In this document: in pieces, positions 1 through 6,042 of the stretch
How positions within the stretch are numbered: position 1 is the first letter of the stretch
Layout: each line of letters begins with the position of its first letter
Source: an uncultured Clostridia bacterium
GTDB lineage: Bacteria; Bacillota; Clostridia; Christensenellales; Borkfalkiaceae
Direction: 5' to 3'
NCBI GenBank assembly: GCA_949283125.1
Contig: CASDRK010000003.1
Coordinates: forward strand, 1-39,513
Length of the DNA stretch: 39,513 bases
Notes under the pieces: generated by a model
Told to the model about the DNA's origin: nothing
Seen by the model: only the letters and a program-made list of their open reading frames with translations
Database searches by the model: none
Program-made: the position numbers and the translations under genes

Positions 1-127
1 ATTTTTTTTTTTTTTTGTCTGTTTTTTTATATTCTTTACAAAACACCCCCCCAGCCGCGGGGGGGGGCGGTAATGGTGGCGCCCCCCACGGCCGCTTTTG
101 TTGCGATGCGCAAACCGCACGCATTTA
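1..127. other. Homopolymer-rich window edge without a gene
   Basis: The first bases are a long T run, then a run of seven C, a short spacer and about nine G (around 46-67), which could fold into a G/C hairpin. No reading frame here resembles a protein. It may be the edge of an assembled contig or a low-complexity region downstream of the minus-strand block. Confidence 0.4.
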
Positions 128-169
128 AAATCCGCCGCGCGCCGCTTTGAAGCGGTGCGCGGCGGATTT
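128..169. terminator. Hairpin terminator after the first GNAT gene
   Basis: A 13-bp perfect outer stem (128-140 with 157-169) encloses a smaller inner stem (142-147 with 150-155). The stem ends in AAA/TTT on both sides. It lies just downstream of the minus-strand acetyltransferase that ends at 209, so it most likely ends the minus-strand block. Confidence 0.65.
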
Positions 170-208
170 CTTTTCTCCGGTGGGAGGCGGCTGCGCGCGG
201 CTGTGCGT

Positions 209-673
209 TCAGTCCGCGCTCTGCTTTGTTTTAAGCATCGCATAGTTTTTGAGCAGTATGCCCCTGCGCTCAACCAGCTGTTCCCTTATGACCGCATACC
301 CGCGCTTTTCAAAAAACGGCCGGGCGGTTACGGACGCATGAACGGATACGTCGCCCGCCGCGCGGCGTTCCAGCCTGTCGCAGAGCGCCGTGCCTATGCC
401 GCGCCCGGTATATCCCGCGTTCACGTACAGCCTGTCGAGATATCCCGTCGCTTCGTCGATATCCCCGAATCCGGCGAGCTCGCCGTTCAGGATAGCCACA
501 AGGGCAAAGCGGCCCTTGAAGCTGTCGTTCCATTTTTCAATATCCATATCGGCGGGCGCCCATGCGTTCAGCTGTTCCGGCGCATAGTCCGCCCCGTTCA
601 CGGTGTGCACGGTATTGTAAAACAGCTGCGCCGTTCCGCGCGCGTCCGATGATCTGTATCGCCTTATTTCCAT
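209..673 (-). CDS. GNAT family N-acetyltransferase
   Basis: A 154-residue single-domain GNAT protein, expected to move an acetyl group from acetyl-CoA to an unknown amine. Motif A is clear: a beta strand DRLYVNAGYTGRGIGTALCD around residues 80-99 carries the acetyl-CoA pyrophosphate-binding R/G-x-x-G-x-G/A loop. The C-terminal FFEKRGYAVI segment is the usual motif B end of the family. The start lies 6 bp after the stop of the Vat-like gene at 680, so the two are probably cotranscribed. The nearest relatives are small YafP/ElaA-like stand-alone GNATs. The substrate cannot be told from sequence. Confidence 0.9.
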   Translation of the reverse strand: MEIRRYRSSDARGTAQLFYNTVHTVNGADYAPEQLNAWAPADMDIEKWNDSFKGRFALVAILNGELAGFGDIDEATGYLDRLYVNAGYTGRGIGTALCDRLERRAAGDVSVHASVTARPFFEKRGYAVIREQLVERRGILLKNYAMLKTKQSAD

Positions 674-679
674 ATCCGC

Positions 680-1312
680 TCATTTAAGTTTTGCCAGCGC
701 CGCCGCGTCGCCGCCGCACAGAATTTCAAGATTTTCCGTTATTTTTTCGGCCGGCCAGTCCCACCATTTAATATTCAGCAACAGTTGTATGCTTTCGTCG
801 TCAAAGCGCCGGCGGATGATTTTTATCGGGTTTCCCGCAGCGACGCAATAGGGTGGAACATCTTTGGAAACTACCGAACGCGCGCCTATTATCGCGCCGT
901 CGCCTATGTGCACGCCCGGCAGAACGGTAACGTTCTGGCCTATCCACACGTCGTTGCCTATCACGGTATCGCCTTTTATGGGCAGGTCCGCAATGCGGGG
1001 AGTGCAGCGCTCCCAGCCGTTGGCCATTATGTTGAAGGGATAGGTGGTTATGCCGTGCATTCTGTGGTTTGCGCCGTTCATTATAAATTCCACGCCCTTG
1101 CCTATGGCGCAGAATTTGCCTATTATAAGTTTGTCGCCTAAAAATTCATAGTGGTGGGTCACGTGCTTTTCAAAGTCGTCAGCGCCTTCATCGTCGTCGT
1201 AATAGGTGTAATCGCCGACGATTATGTTCGGGCGGGTGACGGCGTTTTTAACAAAGCATACCCTCTTTAAATTGTCGTTGGGGAAAATTTTGTCGGGATC
1301 GGGTCCGTGCAT
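680..1312 (-). CDS. Vat-like streptogramin A / xenobiotic O-acetyltransferase
   Basis: A 210-residue left-handed beta-helix acyltransferase of the Vat/CatB xenobiotic acetyltransferase group. Visible are hexapeptide repeats (IKGDTVIGNDVWIGQNVTVL near 112-131, IGDGAIIGARSVVSKDVP near 136-153) and the catalytic loop NGANHRMHG at 79-87. His83 matches the general base known from VatD. The N-terminus (GPDPDKIFP) and the tail (IKWWDWP) are also hallmarks of the Vat family. Length equals that of characterised Vat enzymes. A strong AGGAGG lies before the ATG. Known members acetylate group A streptogramins. Activity on a drug is inference, since many genomic homologues have unknown substrates. It heads a pair with the GNAT gene downstream. 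Confidence 0.88.
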   Translation of the reverse strand: MHGPDPDKIFPNDNLKRVCFVKNAVTRPNIIVGDYTYYDDDEGADDFEKHVTHHYEFLGDKLIIGKFCAIGKGVEFIMNGANHRMHGITTYPFNIMANGWERCTPRIADLPIKGDTVIGNDVWIGQNVTVLPGVHIGDGAIIGARSVVSKDVPPYCVAAGNPIKIIRRRFDDESIQLLLNIKWWDWPAEKITENLEILCGGDAAALAKLK

Positions 1313-1415
1313 ATAGTTTCCTCCTATTTTAAACGCATATGAGCGTCCGTCATGGCGGGAGATATGCCCCCTTTAAACGGGCGCCGTTTTTCGGGTGCGG
1401 GCGCCGGGGGGCCGT

Positions 1416-2150
1416 TCAGGCCTTCCCGCGCGCGGCCGCGTGGCTGTTCAGTTTTTTTATCAGCGCTATGTATCCCAGCGCTATGCCCGAAATAAACAGT
1501 ATCAGCAAAATTATCCACCAGACGCAGCCCATAAAATAGGGCATCCGGTTGCTGAAGCCAAAGGCGCCTGCGGGCGAATCCCAGTTGAGGAAAAAGTAGG
1601 GGTAGTTGTTGCCGCCGCCGAAATCCCAGTTCAGCGCGTACCCCGCGCCGGCGAAGATCAGATAGTATATCGGCGGGATCAGCGCAAATGCAAACTGCCC
1701 GTAGGCAAGTCCCTGCGGGCGGCATACAAACAGGTCGGCCACCGCGGTCAGCGGCACTGCCACGTGCGTAAGCACGTTCGCCGCCGAACCGAAGCTGCCC
1801 GGCATGGTGGGGGCGAGCACGCAGCAGAATACTATGCCCGTCAGGGTTATGGATACCGTGAACACATATTTTATAACGTGCAACGCACGGGGGATCGCAA
1901 CGGAGAGGTTGATCAGCGCGGCCGCGTTCAGCGCAAAAAACAGGGCGCAGACGGCGCCCGTCCAGATGTTGGACTGCACGGTAAAATATAAAAATGCCTT
2001 GCCGCCCGCCATAAAATCCCCGCCCATATTCAAGGTCAGGGCAATGCCCGTAGCCGCGCATGCGGCGGCGGCAAGCTGCAAAATCAAAGATATCGCCCTC
2101 CGGGCGGTGAGTCGGTGTTTCTTTTCTGAATTGTCTGTGCTGTTTTTCAT
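1416..2150 (-). CDS. Pr6Pr family multi-pass membrane protein
   Basis: A 244-residue integral membrane protein with about six hydrophobic segments (roughly 18-40, 50-72, 85-110, 120-142, 150-172, 205-230). The spacing and motifs such as FTVQSNIW in the second segment and LTHVAVPL in the fourth match the Pr6Pr (FAR-17a/AIG1-like) membrane family. The function of bacterial members is unknown. The gene has its own promoter (-35 TTGCAG, 17 bp, -10 TATGAT at 2158-2163) whose -10 box ends only 7 nt before the ATG. No Shine-Dalgarno is present, so the mRNA may be leaderless. The basic C-terminal tail (KKLNSHAAARGKA) points to the cytoplasm by the positive-inside rule. Confidence 0.8.
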   Translation of the reverse strand: MKNSTDNSEKKHRLTARRAISLILQLAAAACAATGIALTLNMGGDFMAGGKAFLYFTVQSNIWTGAVCALFFALNAAALINLSVAIPRALHVIKYVFTVSITLTGIVFCCVLAPTMPGSFGSAANVLTHVAVPLTAVADLFVCRPQGLAYGQFAFALIPPIYYLIFAGAGYALNWDFGGGNNYPYFFLNWDSPAGAFGFSNRMPYFMGCVWWIILLILFISGIALGYIALIKKLNSHAAARGKA

Positions 2151-2157
2151 GTTCTAT

Positions 2158-2206
2158 ATCATACCAAAAAAATTTGCCGCCTGCAAGGAGTTTCGCGCGG
2201 GCGGCG
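2158..2206 (-). promoter_or_regulatory. Composite terminator-promoter element, copy C
   Basis: On the minus strand a GC stem (about 9 bp with one mismatch, 2173-2203) followed by a run of seven T forms a terminator for the gene ending at 2300. The same DNA holds a promoter for the next gene: -35 TTGCAG at 2181-2186 in the stem, 17 bp spacer containing the T run, and -10 TATGAT at 2158-2163. The arrangement and core sequence resemble copies at 3804-3854 and 4416-4464. Confidence 0.6.
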
Positions 2207-2299
2207 GATATATTTCAGTCTTTTTATTCTGTGCGGCCTGCTCATCGCAGGGACGCGGGCGGCGCGGGCATTTGTCCGGCATGCCTGAAAATTGCTCCG

Positions 2300-2575
2300 T
2301 TATTTAAAGGATATCCTGCACTTTTCCGGGCGGTGCTCGTTGTATTTAACTGTAACGGGATCGCCCGGGAGGGGACTGCACGGCAGAAAGCCGGACGACT
2401 TTTTGCAGATATACGTCCTGCCGTCCGCTTCAAACTCAAACGTCACTCTGTATGCAAACAGCGCCCCGCCGGCGCGGGTGGCCTTCAGCGGGCGCCTGTT
2501 TATGTGAACGCACCATATTCTTCTTGCGTCGCGCACTCTGCCCGTGACCGTGCGCGTGTTTGCGTTGTTTTTCAT
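2300..2575 (-). CDS. Small hypothetical protein, DUF3592-like beta domain
   Basis: A 91-residue soluble protein without signal peptide or membrane segment. The second half reads as a short beta-rich module: YRVTFEFEADGRTY, then PGDPVTVKYNEHRPEKCRI. This pattern of a typed strand, PG-x-x-V-x-V-x-Y and a closing strand resembles the extracytoplasmic module of DUF3592-type proteins, but the similarity is weak and the usual flanking membrane helices are absent. Its ATG overlaps the stop of the GrpB-family gene by 4 bp (ATGA), so the two are translationally coupled. Function unknown. Confidence 0.65.
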   Translation of the reverse strand: MKNNANTRTVTGRVRDARRIWCVHINRRPLKATRAGGALFAYRVTFEFEADGRTYICKKSSGFLPCSPLPGDPVTVKYNEHRPEKCRISFK

Positions 2576-3171
2576 GATCTGCCGCTCCGCGCTCTGTTAA
2601 AGCGCCGGTATCTTTCCCTGTATTCTTCGCGCGCCGCAAGCGTGCACTTTTCCACGAAATCCGTCTTGGCGTTCGTGTATGCGTCGCGGTCGTGCTCGTA
2701 TCTGCGCTGCAGCCGCAGCTTTAAAACTTCGTATTCCGCGGCGACGTCGGGATGATCGTTAAGGTAATCCCTGAAATACAGCTCGTCGTTGTCGCCTTCG
2801 TATCTTAAGTGCAAATGATATACCCTGTCGGCAAAGCCATGCTTTGTATAGCCTTTGTTGAACGACATTCTGTTTTTTCCGGCAGACATTTTGATAAAGC
2901 CGCACTCCGAAATCTTCCCCGCGGCGCAATTCATGTCCGAACCTGAAGGGAGCTCAACCAGAATATCGACGATGTTTTTTGCTCGTATGCCCTTTATCGC
3001 GGTGCTGCCGATATGGCTGATCCTCTTTTCGGGCCATTTTGCCAGCGCGCCCTCAAGCAGCGCGTGCATTTCCCTGTAGTGCGATTCCCATCTTTCGTCG
3101 GGCGGCACCAGCGCTATGGGGAACAGCTCCCACAGCTCCGCCAAGGTCATGTCCGAAAGTTCCTTCTGCAT
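2572..3171 (-). CDS. GrpB family protein (UPF0157, nucleotidyltransferase fold)
   Basis: A 199-residue member of the GrpB/UPF0157 family. The diagnostic stretch is HIGSTAIKGIRAKNIVDILV near residues 55-74: the G-S-T-(A/S)-hydrophobic-x-G and the D-I-x-(I/V) aspartate match the minimal nucleotidyltransferase active site. The following YHLHLRYEGDNDELYFRDYL segment with paired histidines is also typical. Family members are thought to transfer nucleotidyl groups or to have CoaE-linked roles, but no substrate is established. It is the first gene of a two-gene unit with the small hypothetical at 2300. The gene lies in the accessory block of single-function genes. Confidence 0.88.
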   Translation of the reverse strand: MQKELSDMTLAELWELFPIALVPPDERWESHYREMHALLEGALAKWPEKRISHIGSTAIKGIRAKNIVDILVELPSGSDMNCAAGKISECGFIKMSAGKNRMSFNKGYTKHGFADRVYHLHLRYEGDNDELYFRDYLNDHPDVAAEYEVLKLRLQRRYEHDRDAYTNAKTDFVEKCTLAAREEYRERYRRFNRARSGRS

Positions 3172-3261
3172 TCTTCACCTTCCTTAATAAGCGCGCTCAA
3201 AGCGTTCCGGCTCCGGCGCTGTCGCGGCCGAACCGTTTTGTTGGGGCGTCGTCCGCCGCGC

Positions 3262-3723
3262 TTACCTCTTCATGTACAGCAGGGGATAGGCGTTGCCCTG
3301 TTCGTCTGTGTAGGAGCGCCTATAAACTTTGAATCCCATGTGCTCGTAAAAACCTGCAGCCTGCGGGTTTTGTTCGTTGACCGCAAGCTCGTTCACGGCA
3401 TAGTTTTCAACGGCATATTGCAACAATCGCCTGCCGATGCCGCGCCCCCTGTTTTCGGCGCAAACGAACAGCATTTCAAGCTTTTGCCCGTCTATGCCTG
3501 CAAAGGCGACTGGGTCGCCCGCTTCGTTTTCGGCAACAAGCAGATGCTTAACCGCTCGCAGCGCCTGCGGCACGTATCGTTTGATGTTTTCGATCTCTTC
3601 CCGGGATAAAAACAAATGCGTCGCCTTTACCGAACTTTCCCACACGTTCAGCAATCTGTCCGCAAGCCCGGTGGTCAGTTTTGTTATTTCTTTTATCTGT
3701 ACCATAGCTTTTTCGTTGTGCAC
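3262..3723 (-). CDS. GNAT family N-acetyltransferase (YjaB-like)
   Basis: A GNAT protein of 153 residues. The central strand LEMLFVCAENRGRGIGRRLL near 82-101 is motif A with the Q/R-x-x-G-x-G/A acetyl-CoA loop. AVNEQNPQAAGFYEHMGF near 117-134 is the motif B region in which Asn and Tyr usually take part in catalysis. The N-terminal LLNVWESSVKATHLFLS is typical of YjaB/YhbS-like GNATs. The start is uncertain: GTG at 3723 or ATG at 3705 (147 residues), since neither has a strong ribosome site. A -10-like TATAAT (complement of 3804-3809) lies upstream within repeat copy B. Substrate unknown. Confidence 0.88.
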   Translation of the reverse strand: MHNEKAMVQIKEITKLTTGLADRLLNVWESSVKATHLFLSREEIENIKRYVPQALRAVKHLLVAENEAGDPVAFAGIDGQKLEMLFVCAENRGRGIGRRLLQYAVENYAVNELAVNEQNPQAAGFYEHMGFKVYRRSYTDEQGNAYPLLYMKR

Positions 3724-3803
3724 GCGTTTTTATGGTTGCGCGGCTTGCCGGCATGCCGGCCGATGTCCGCGGCTTAGTTTTTCGCGTGAATATGCCCTGT
3801 GCT

Positions 3804-3960
3804 ATTATATCGAAAATCGCCGCCGCCCGCAAGGAATTTGTTGCGGGCGGCGGCTTTGCATCAAGACAGCCCGGCGTTTCCGCGCGGCGCAAGACTTTCA
3901 AAGGTCTCAAAGTGCCTGTTTTCAAAGGGTGTAACTATAAAAAGTCTCACTTTCCGATCC
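3804..3960 (-). repeat. Intergenic composite repeat, copy B
   Basis: Read on the minus strand: a GATC..AAAGTGA.GACTTTT segment (about 3938-3959), then GTTACACCCTTTGA and a tail that translates as VTPFENRHFETFESL, ending in a TGA at 3861-3863, then TGCAAAGCCGCCG leading into a 14-bp perfect hairpin (3819-3832 with 3841-3854), then TATAAT (3804-3809). The VTPF...H.ET pattern resembles the C-terminus of RlmD (VTPFDMFPQTKHVETL). Copy A at 4416-4584 shares the same blocks in the same order. It separates the DUF3795 gene from the GNAT gene and acts as terminator of the former. Confidence 0.6.
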
Positions 3961-3987
3961 TATTTCCGGTTTGCTACTCTATATATT

Positions 3988-4320
3988 CTATCCTTTCAAA
4001 TTTTCCAAAGCAGATGGATTATTTTCAAGAATCGCCCCGACCGTCTGGCAGGTTTCTGAGTCCGGGCAGTCGCCGCAGGTGGAAACGCCTTTATTTAATG
4101 CGCACTTCCGAATCCCGCACAGGCTATCGCAAAATACTGTTTTTGCCCCATTCATACGGCAGCCTTCGCATTTAATATGTTCTGGCAGAATAGGGGCGTT
4201 ATTTAGCGCTGCCCACAGCTTCGCAGTTTTTTCCCGCAAAGCCTGATCATCATTGGCGGTCGCTATGTATGCGTCGCATTTTTCGCAGTCCAGTCCGCAG
4301 TATCCAATCATATCTTTCAT
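3988..4320 (-). CDS. DUF3795 domain-containing cysteine-rich protein
   Basis: A 110-residue DUF3795 protein, a family common in anaerobic Clostridia and archaea. It starts with the signature GYCGLDCEKCDAYIAT and has further cysteines in CEGCRMNG, CDSLCGIRKCA and CGDCPDSETC, enough to bind metal or an Fe-S cluster. Biochemical function is unknown. A clear ribosome site GGGAGGTG precedes the ATG. The promoter is well formed: -35 TTGCGG inside the hairpin of repeat copy A, 17-bp spacer, -10 TATAAT at 4416-4421. Transcription ends in repeat copy B. The gene thus forms a single-gene unit bounded by two copies of the same repeat. Confidence 0.88.
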   Translation of the reverse strand: MKDMIGYCGLDCEKCDAYIATANDDQALREKTAKLWAALNNAPILPEHIKCEGCRMNGAKTVFCDSLCGIRKCALNKGVSTCGDCPDSETCQTVGAILENNPSALENLKG

Positions 4321-4415
4321 TGGTTATACACCTCCCGCCTCTTATTCTCTATCGTCAATTTCACGCTCAATGATCGAATACTTCCGGTCATCAGTTCTGA
4401 TAATCCAACGCTTAC

Positions 4416-4444
4416 ATTATAGCAAAAAAAATTGCCGACCGCAA
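4416..4444 (-). promoter_or_regulatory. Promoter of the DUF3795 gene, overlapping a terminator stem
   Basis: On the minus strand, -35 TTGCGG (complement of 4439-4444), exactly 17 bp, and -10 TATAAT (complement of 4416-4421). The -35 box is part of the upstream terminator stem and the spacer contains its T run, so stopping the upstream transcript and starting the next one use the same DNA. Confidence 0.65.
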
Positions 4445-4464
4445 GAATTTCCCTTGCGGTCGGC
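4424..4464 (-). terminator. Intrinsic terminator in repeat copy A
   Basis: A perfect 12-bp stem (4434-4445 with 4453-4464, 7-nt loop) followed on the minus strand by AATTTTTTTT. It lies directly after the rlmD-like tail at 4474-4512, as expected for the original terminator of a gene ending there. Confidence 0.8.
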
Positions 4465-4473
4465 GGCTTTGCA

Positions 4474-4512
4474 TTATTTTCTTTCAAGGCAAACCAGAGT
4501 TTCGACGTGGCA
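4474..4512 (-). pseudogene. Remnant of the 3' end of an rlmD gene
   Basis: Thirteen minus-strand codons read CHVETLVCLERK and a TAA stop. The intact RlmD encoded at 7915-9321 ends in HVETLICLERK. The two tails agree at 10 of the last 11 residues, with most DNA differences at synonymous positions. An in-frame stop lies just upstream (about 4520), so only the tail is left. This is the pattern left when an element inserts at the 3' end of a gene and duplicates its last codons, or a repeat that captured an rlmD tail. Confidence 0.6.
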
Positions 4513-4583
4513 GAAACCTACCTATTGTCTCGCGTTTTCCCATTTTTTGGGGTGTGTAACAACCAAAAGTCTTCACTTTTGGA

Positions 4584-4781
4584 TCAGGACTTTATATGAT
4601 CTTCACACGCGTTTGCCTCTATTATTTCTACTCCTTGACATCTTTCGCATATCCTTCGCAATATCTTTCCTATTGCTTCTTTATATTTCCCGTATATGAT
4701 TTGCCTGCGATATTTCGGCGCAAATACAATATGGTATTGACACCGCCTCTTCGTATGTGCTAAACTATCTATGTCTTTCAT
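4584..4781 (-). pseudogene. tnpA: IS200 transposase TnpA, N-terminal fragment
   Basis: Sixty-five residues of a Y1-type HUH transposase, normally about 150 long. The start (MKDIDSLAHTKRRCQYHIVF, then APKYRRQIIYGKYKEAIGKI) is characteristic of the IS200 group. The sequence breaks off at ACEDHI, exactly where the HUH motif (H-I-H in this family, metal-binding) would follow; the present DHIKS is junction sequence. The catalytic tyrosine in the missing C-terminal part is also absent, so the fragment is inactive. A good AGGAGG lies before the ATG. Confidence 0.85.
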
Positions 4782-4905
4782 TAGACCTCCTGTTTTACTT
4801 TTCTTGCGATTGCCAGTCGCTCCAATTGTATTACAGGAGTTTCTTTTTTGTCCACAGTTTAAACCCTTTACCCACTCGCTCAGCGAGTGGGTGCCTTAGA
4901 CAAAA
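4584..4905 (-). mobile_element. Truncated IS200-family element (IS200/IS605)
   Basis: The 5' part of an IS200 element. A perfect 10-bp hairpin (4871-4880 with 4882-4891), of the kind that marks the left end of IS200/IS605 elements, lies about 90 bp before the tnpA start. The leader also has CTCCTGT and ACAGGAG (about 4830 and 4790) that can pair across the ribosome site, as in known IS200 tnpA leaders. The transposase frame stops after about 63 codons at the junction with repeat copy A, so the element cannot move on its own. Confidence 0.8.
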
Positions 4906-4924
4906 CAAAAGCAGGCCGCGGATA

Positions 4925-5956
4925 TCACTGGTTGCCTTCGTCCTCGTCCATACCGCGTGAAAGATTGCGCTGCTCATCCATAAATTTCTGTGCAGCCTGC
5001 GCATCAGCCATTTTCTCTTTGGAAACCGTCTTCGCTTTATGTACGACAATTTGGGTGAAAGGTATGTTGATATTGTTTTTATCAAAGATAAGTTTAATCT
5101 GCCTGTTCAGATCGCGCTCTACCTGAAATTTCATGATTTCAGGACACTTTGCCGAAAAGCGCAGCGTCACGCCGGAAGCACCCAGTTTGGAAACACCCAT
5201 ATAGTACGGCCCTTCCGCGATGTCGGGAATATTTTGCTTTATCGCCGGCAGGTTTTCGTTGATGATAAGTTCCACCCGTTCCAGCGATTCGCTGTACTCA
5301 ATATCGACCTCGGATATCGCCAATGAAAGCTGGCTGGTCATATTTACGAGCGTACGTATATCCGAATTATTGACAACTTTGATATCGCCGCCGGCGTCCT
5401 CAATCTGAGTTGTGCGGATACCTATTTCTTTGACTGTACCGCGAAAACCGTCCACTACAATAATATCGCCCACTTCAAATACATTTTCGAAAACTATGAA
5501 CAGTCCTGCGATAATGTCCTCGATCAGCGGCTGAGCGCCGAGACCTACGACCAAGCTCAATATCCCGATTCCGGCGAGCAATGCCGCAGTATCCACACCC
5601 CAGACACTCAGGATAAAAAACAGCATCGCGATCACGGCTATGTATTTTATAAAGCTGGAAAACAAATCCAGCATCGCTTTGCCTTTACTAAGGTTGCGCG
5701 CCAACAATTTGAGCAACAGCCGAACCACATAGGACAAAGTTAAAAAGAAAATTATGTATGCCAGCGAACGCAGCCACACGCTGGCGTTTTCTTGGTCGCT
5801 GAATATATTGATGCCGACATAGAAAAAGCTGTCTTCGGCAAATATCCATTTTCCCGCAATAAGCAGTACAAAGTACACAAGCGCGATCAAAAGTAAAAGG
5901 ATCTTAAGAATAAGTCCCAGCGTACTGCTGCCCTTGTTTTTCCTTGCGTTTTTCAT
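4925..5956 (-). CDS. MscS-family mechanosensitive ion channel
   Basis: A 343-residue small-conductance mechanosensitive channel, expected in the cytoplasmic membrane to release solutes on hypo-osmotic shock. Hydrophobic segments lie near 15-38, 62-85 and 105-125. The pore helix region GLGAQPLIEDIIAGLFIVFE follows. Next come the beta domain (VGDIIVVDGFRGTVKEIGIRTTQI) and the alpha/beta cytoplasmic domain to about 310, and a charged C-terminal tail. The ATG at 5956 is chosen: GGGAG lies 8 nt upstream, while the GTG at 5971 falls before that ribosome site. Base composition is AT-richer than the flanking core genes, as for its neighbour at 6043, so the pair was probably acquired together. Confidence 0.92.
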   Translation of the reverse strand: MKNARKNKGSSTLGLILKILLLLIALVYFVLLIAGKWIFAEDSFFYVGINIFSDQENASVWLRSLAYIIFFLTLSYVVRLLLKLLARNLSKGKAMLDLFSSFIKYIAVIAMLFFILSVWGVDTAALLAGIGILSLVVGLGAQPLIEDIIAGLFIVFENVFEVGDIIVVDGFRGTVKEIGIRTTQIEDAGGDIKVVNNSDIRTLVNMTSQLSLAISEVDIEYSESLERVELIINENLPAIKQNIPDIAEGPYYMGVSKLGASGVTLRFSAKCPEIMKFQVERDLNRQIKLIFDKNNINIPFTQIVVHKAKTVSKEKMADAQAAQKFMDEQRNLSRGMDEDEGNQ

Positions 5957-6042
5957 TGTTTTATCTCCCACTGCAGATTTTTAATTTTCTGAATGCCGGG
6001 TTTGTTCGATCTTCGCCCGGAGTCTTTTTTCCTTGTATTCCG

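Larger units (their letters stand above)
4416..4584 (-). repeat. Intergenic composite repeat, copy A
   Basis: Minus-strand order: GATCcAAAAGTGAAGACTTTTGG (a perfect 8-bp hairpin with a 4-nt loop, 4563-4582), GTTACACACCCC, a GAAAAC..GAGAC segment, an rlmD-like tail ending in TAA, TGCAAAGCCGCCG, hairpin terminator, TATAAT. The block order matches copy B at 3804-3960, though the sequences have diverged. An IS200 remnant abuts its upstream edge at about 4584. Confidence 0.6.
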
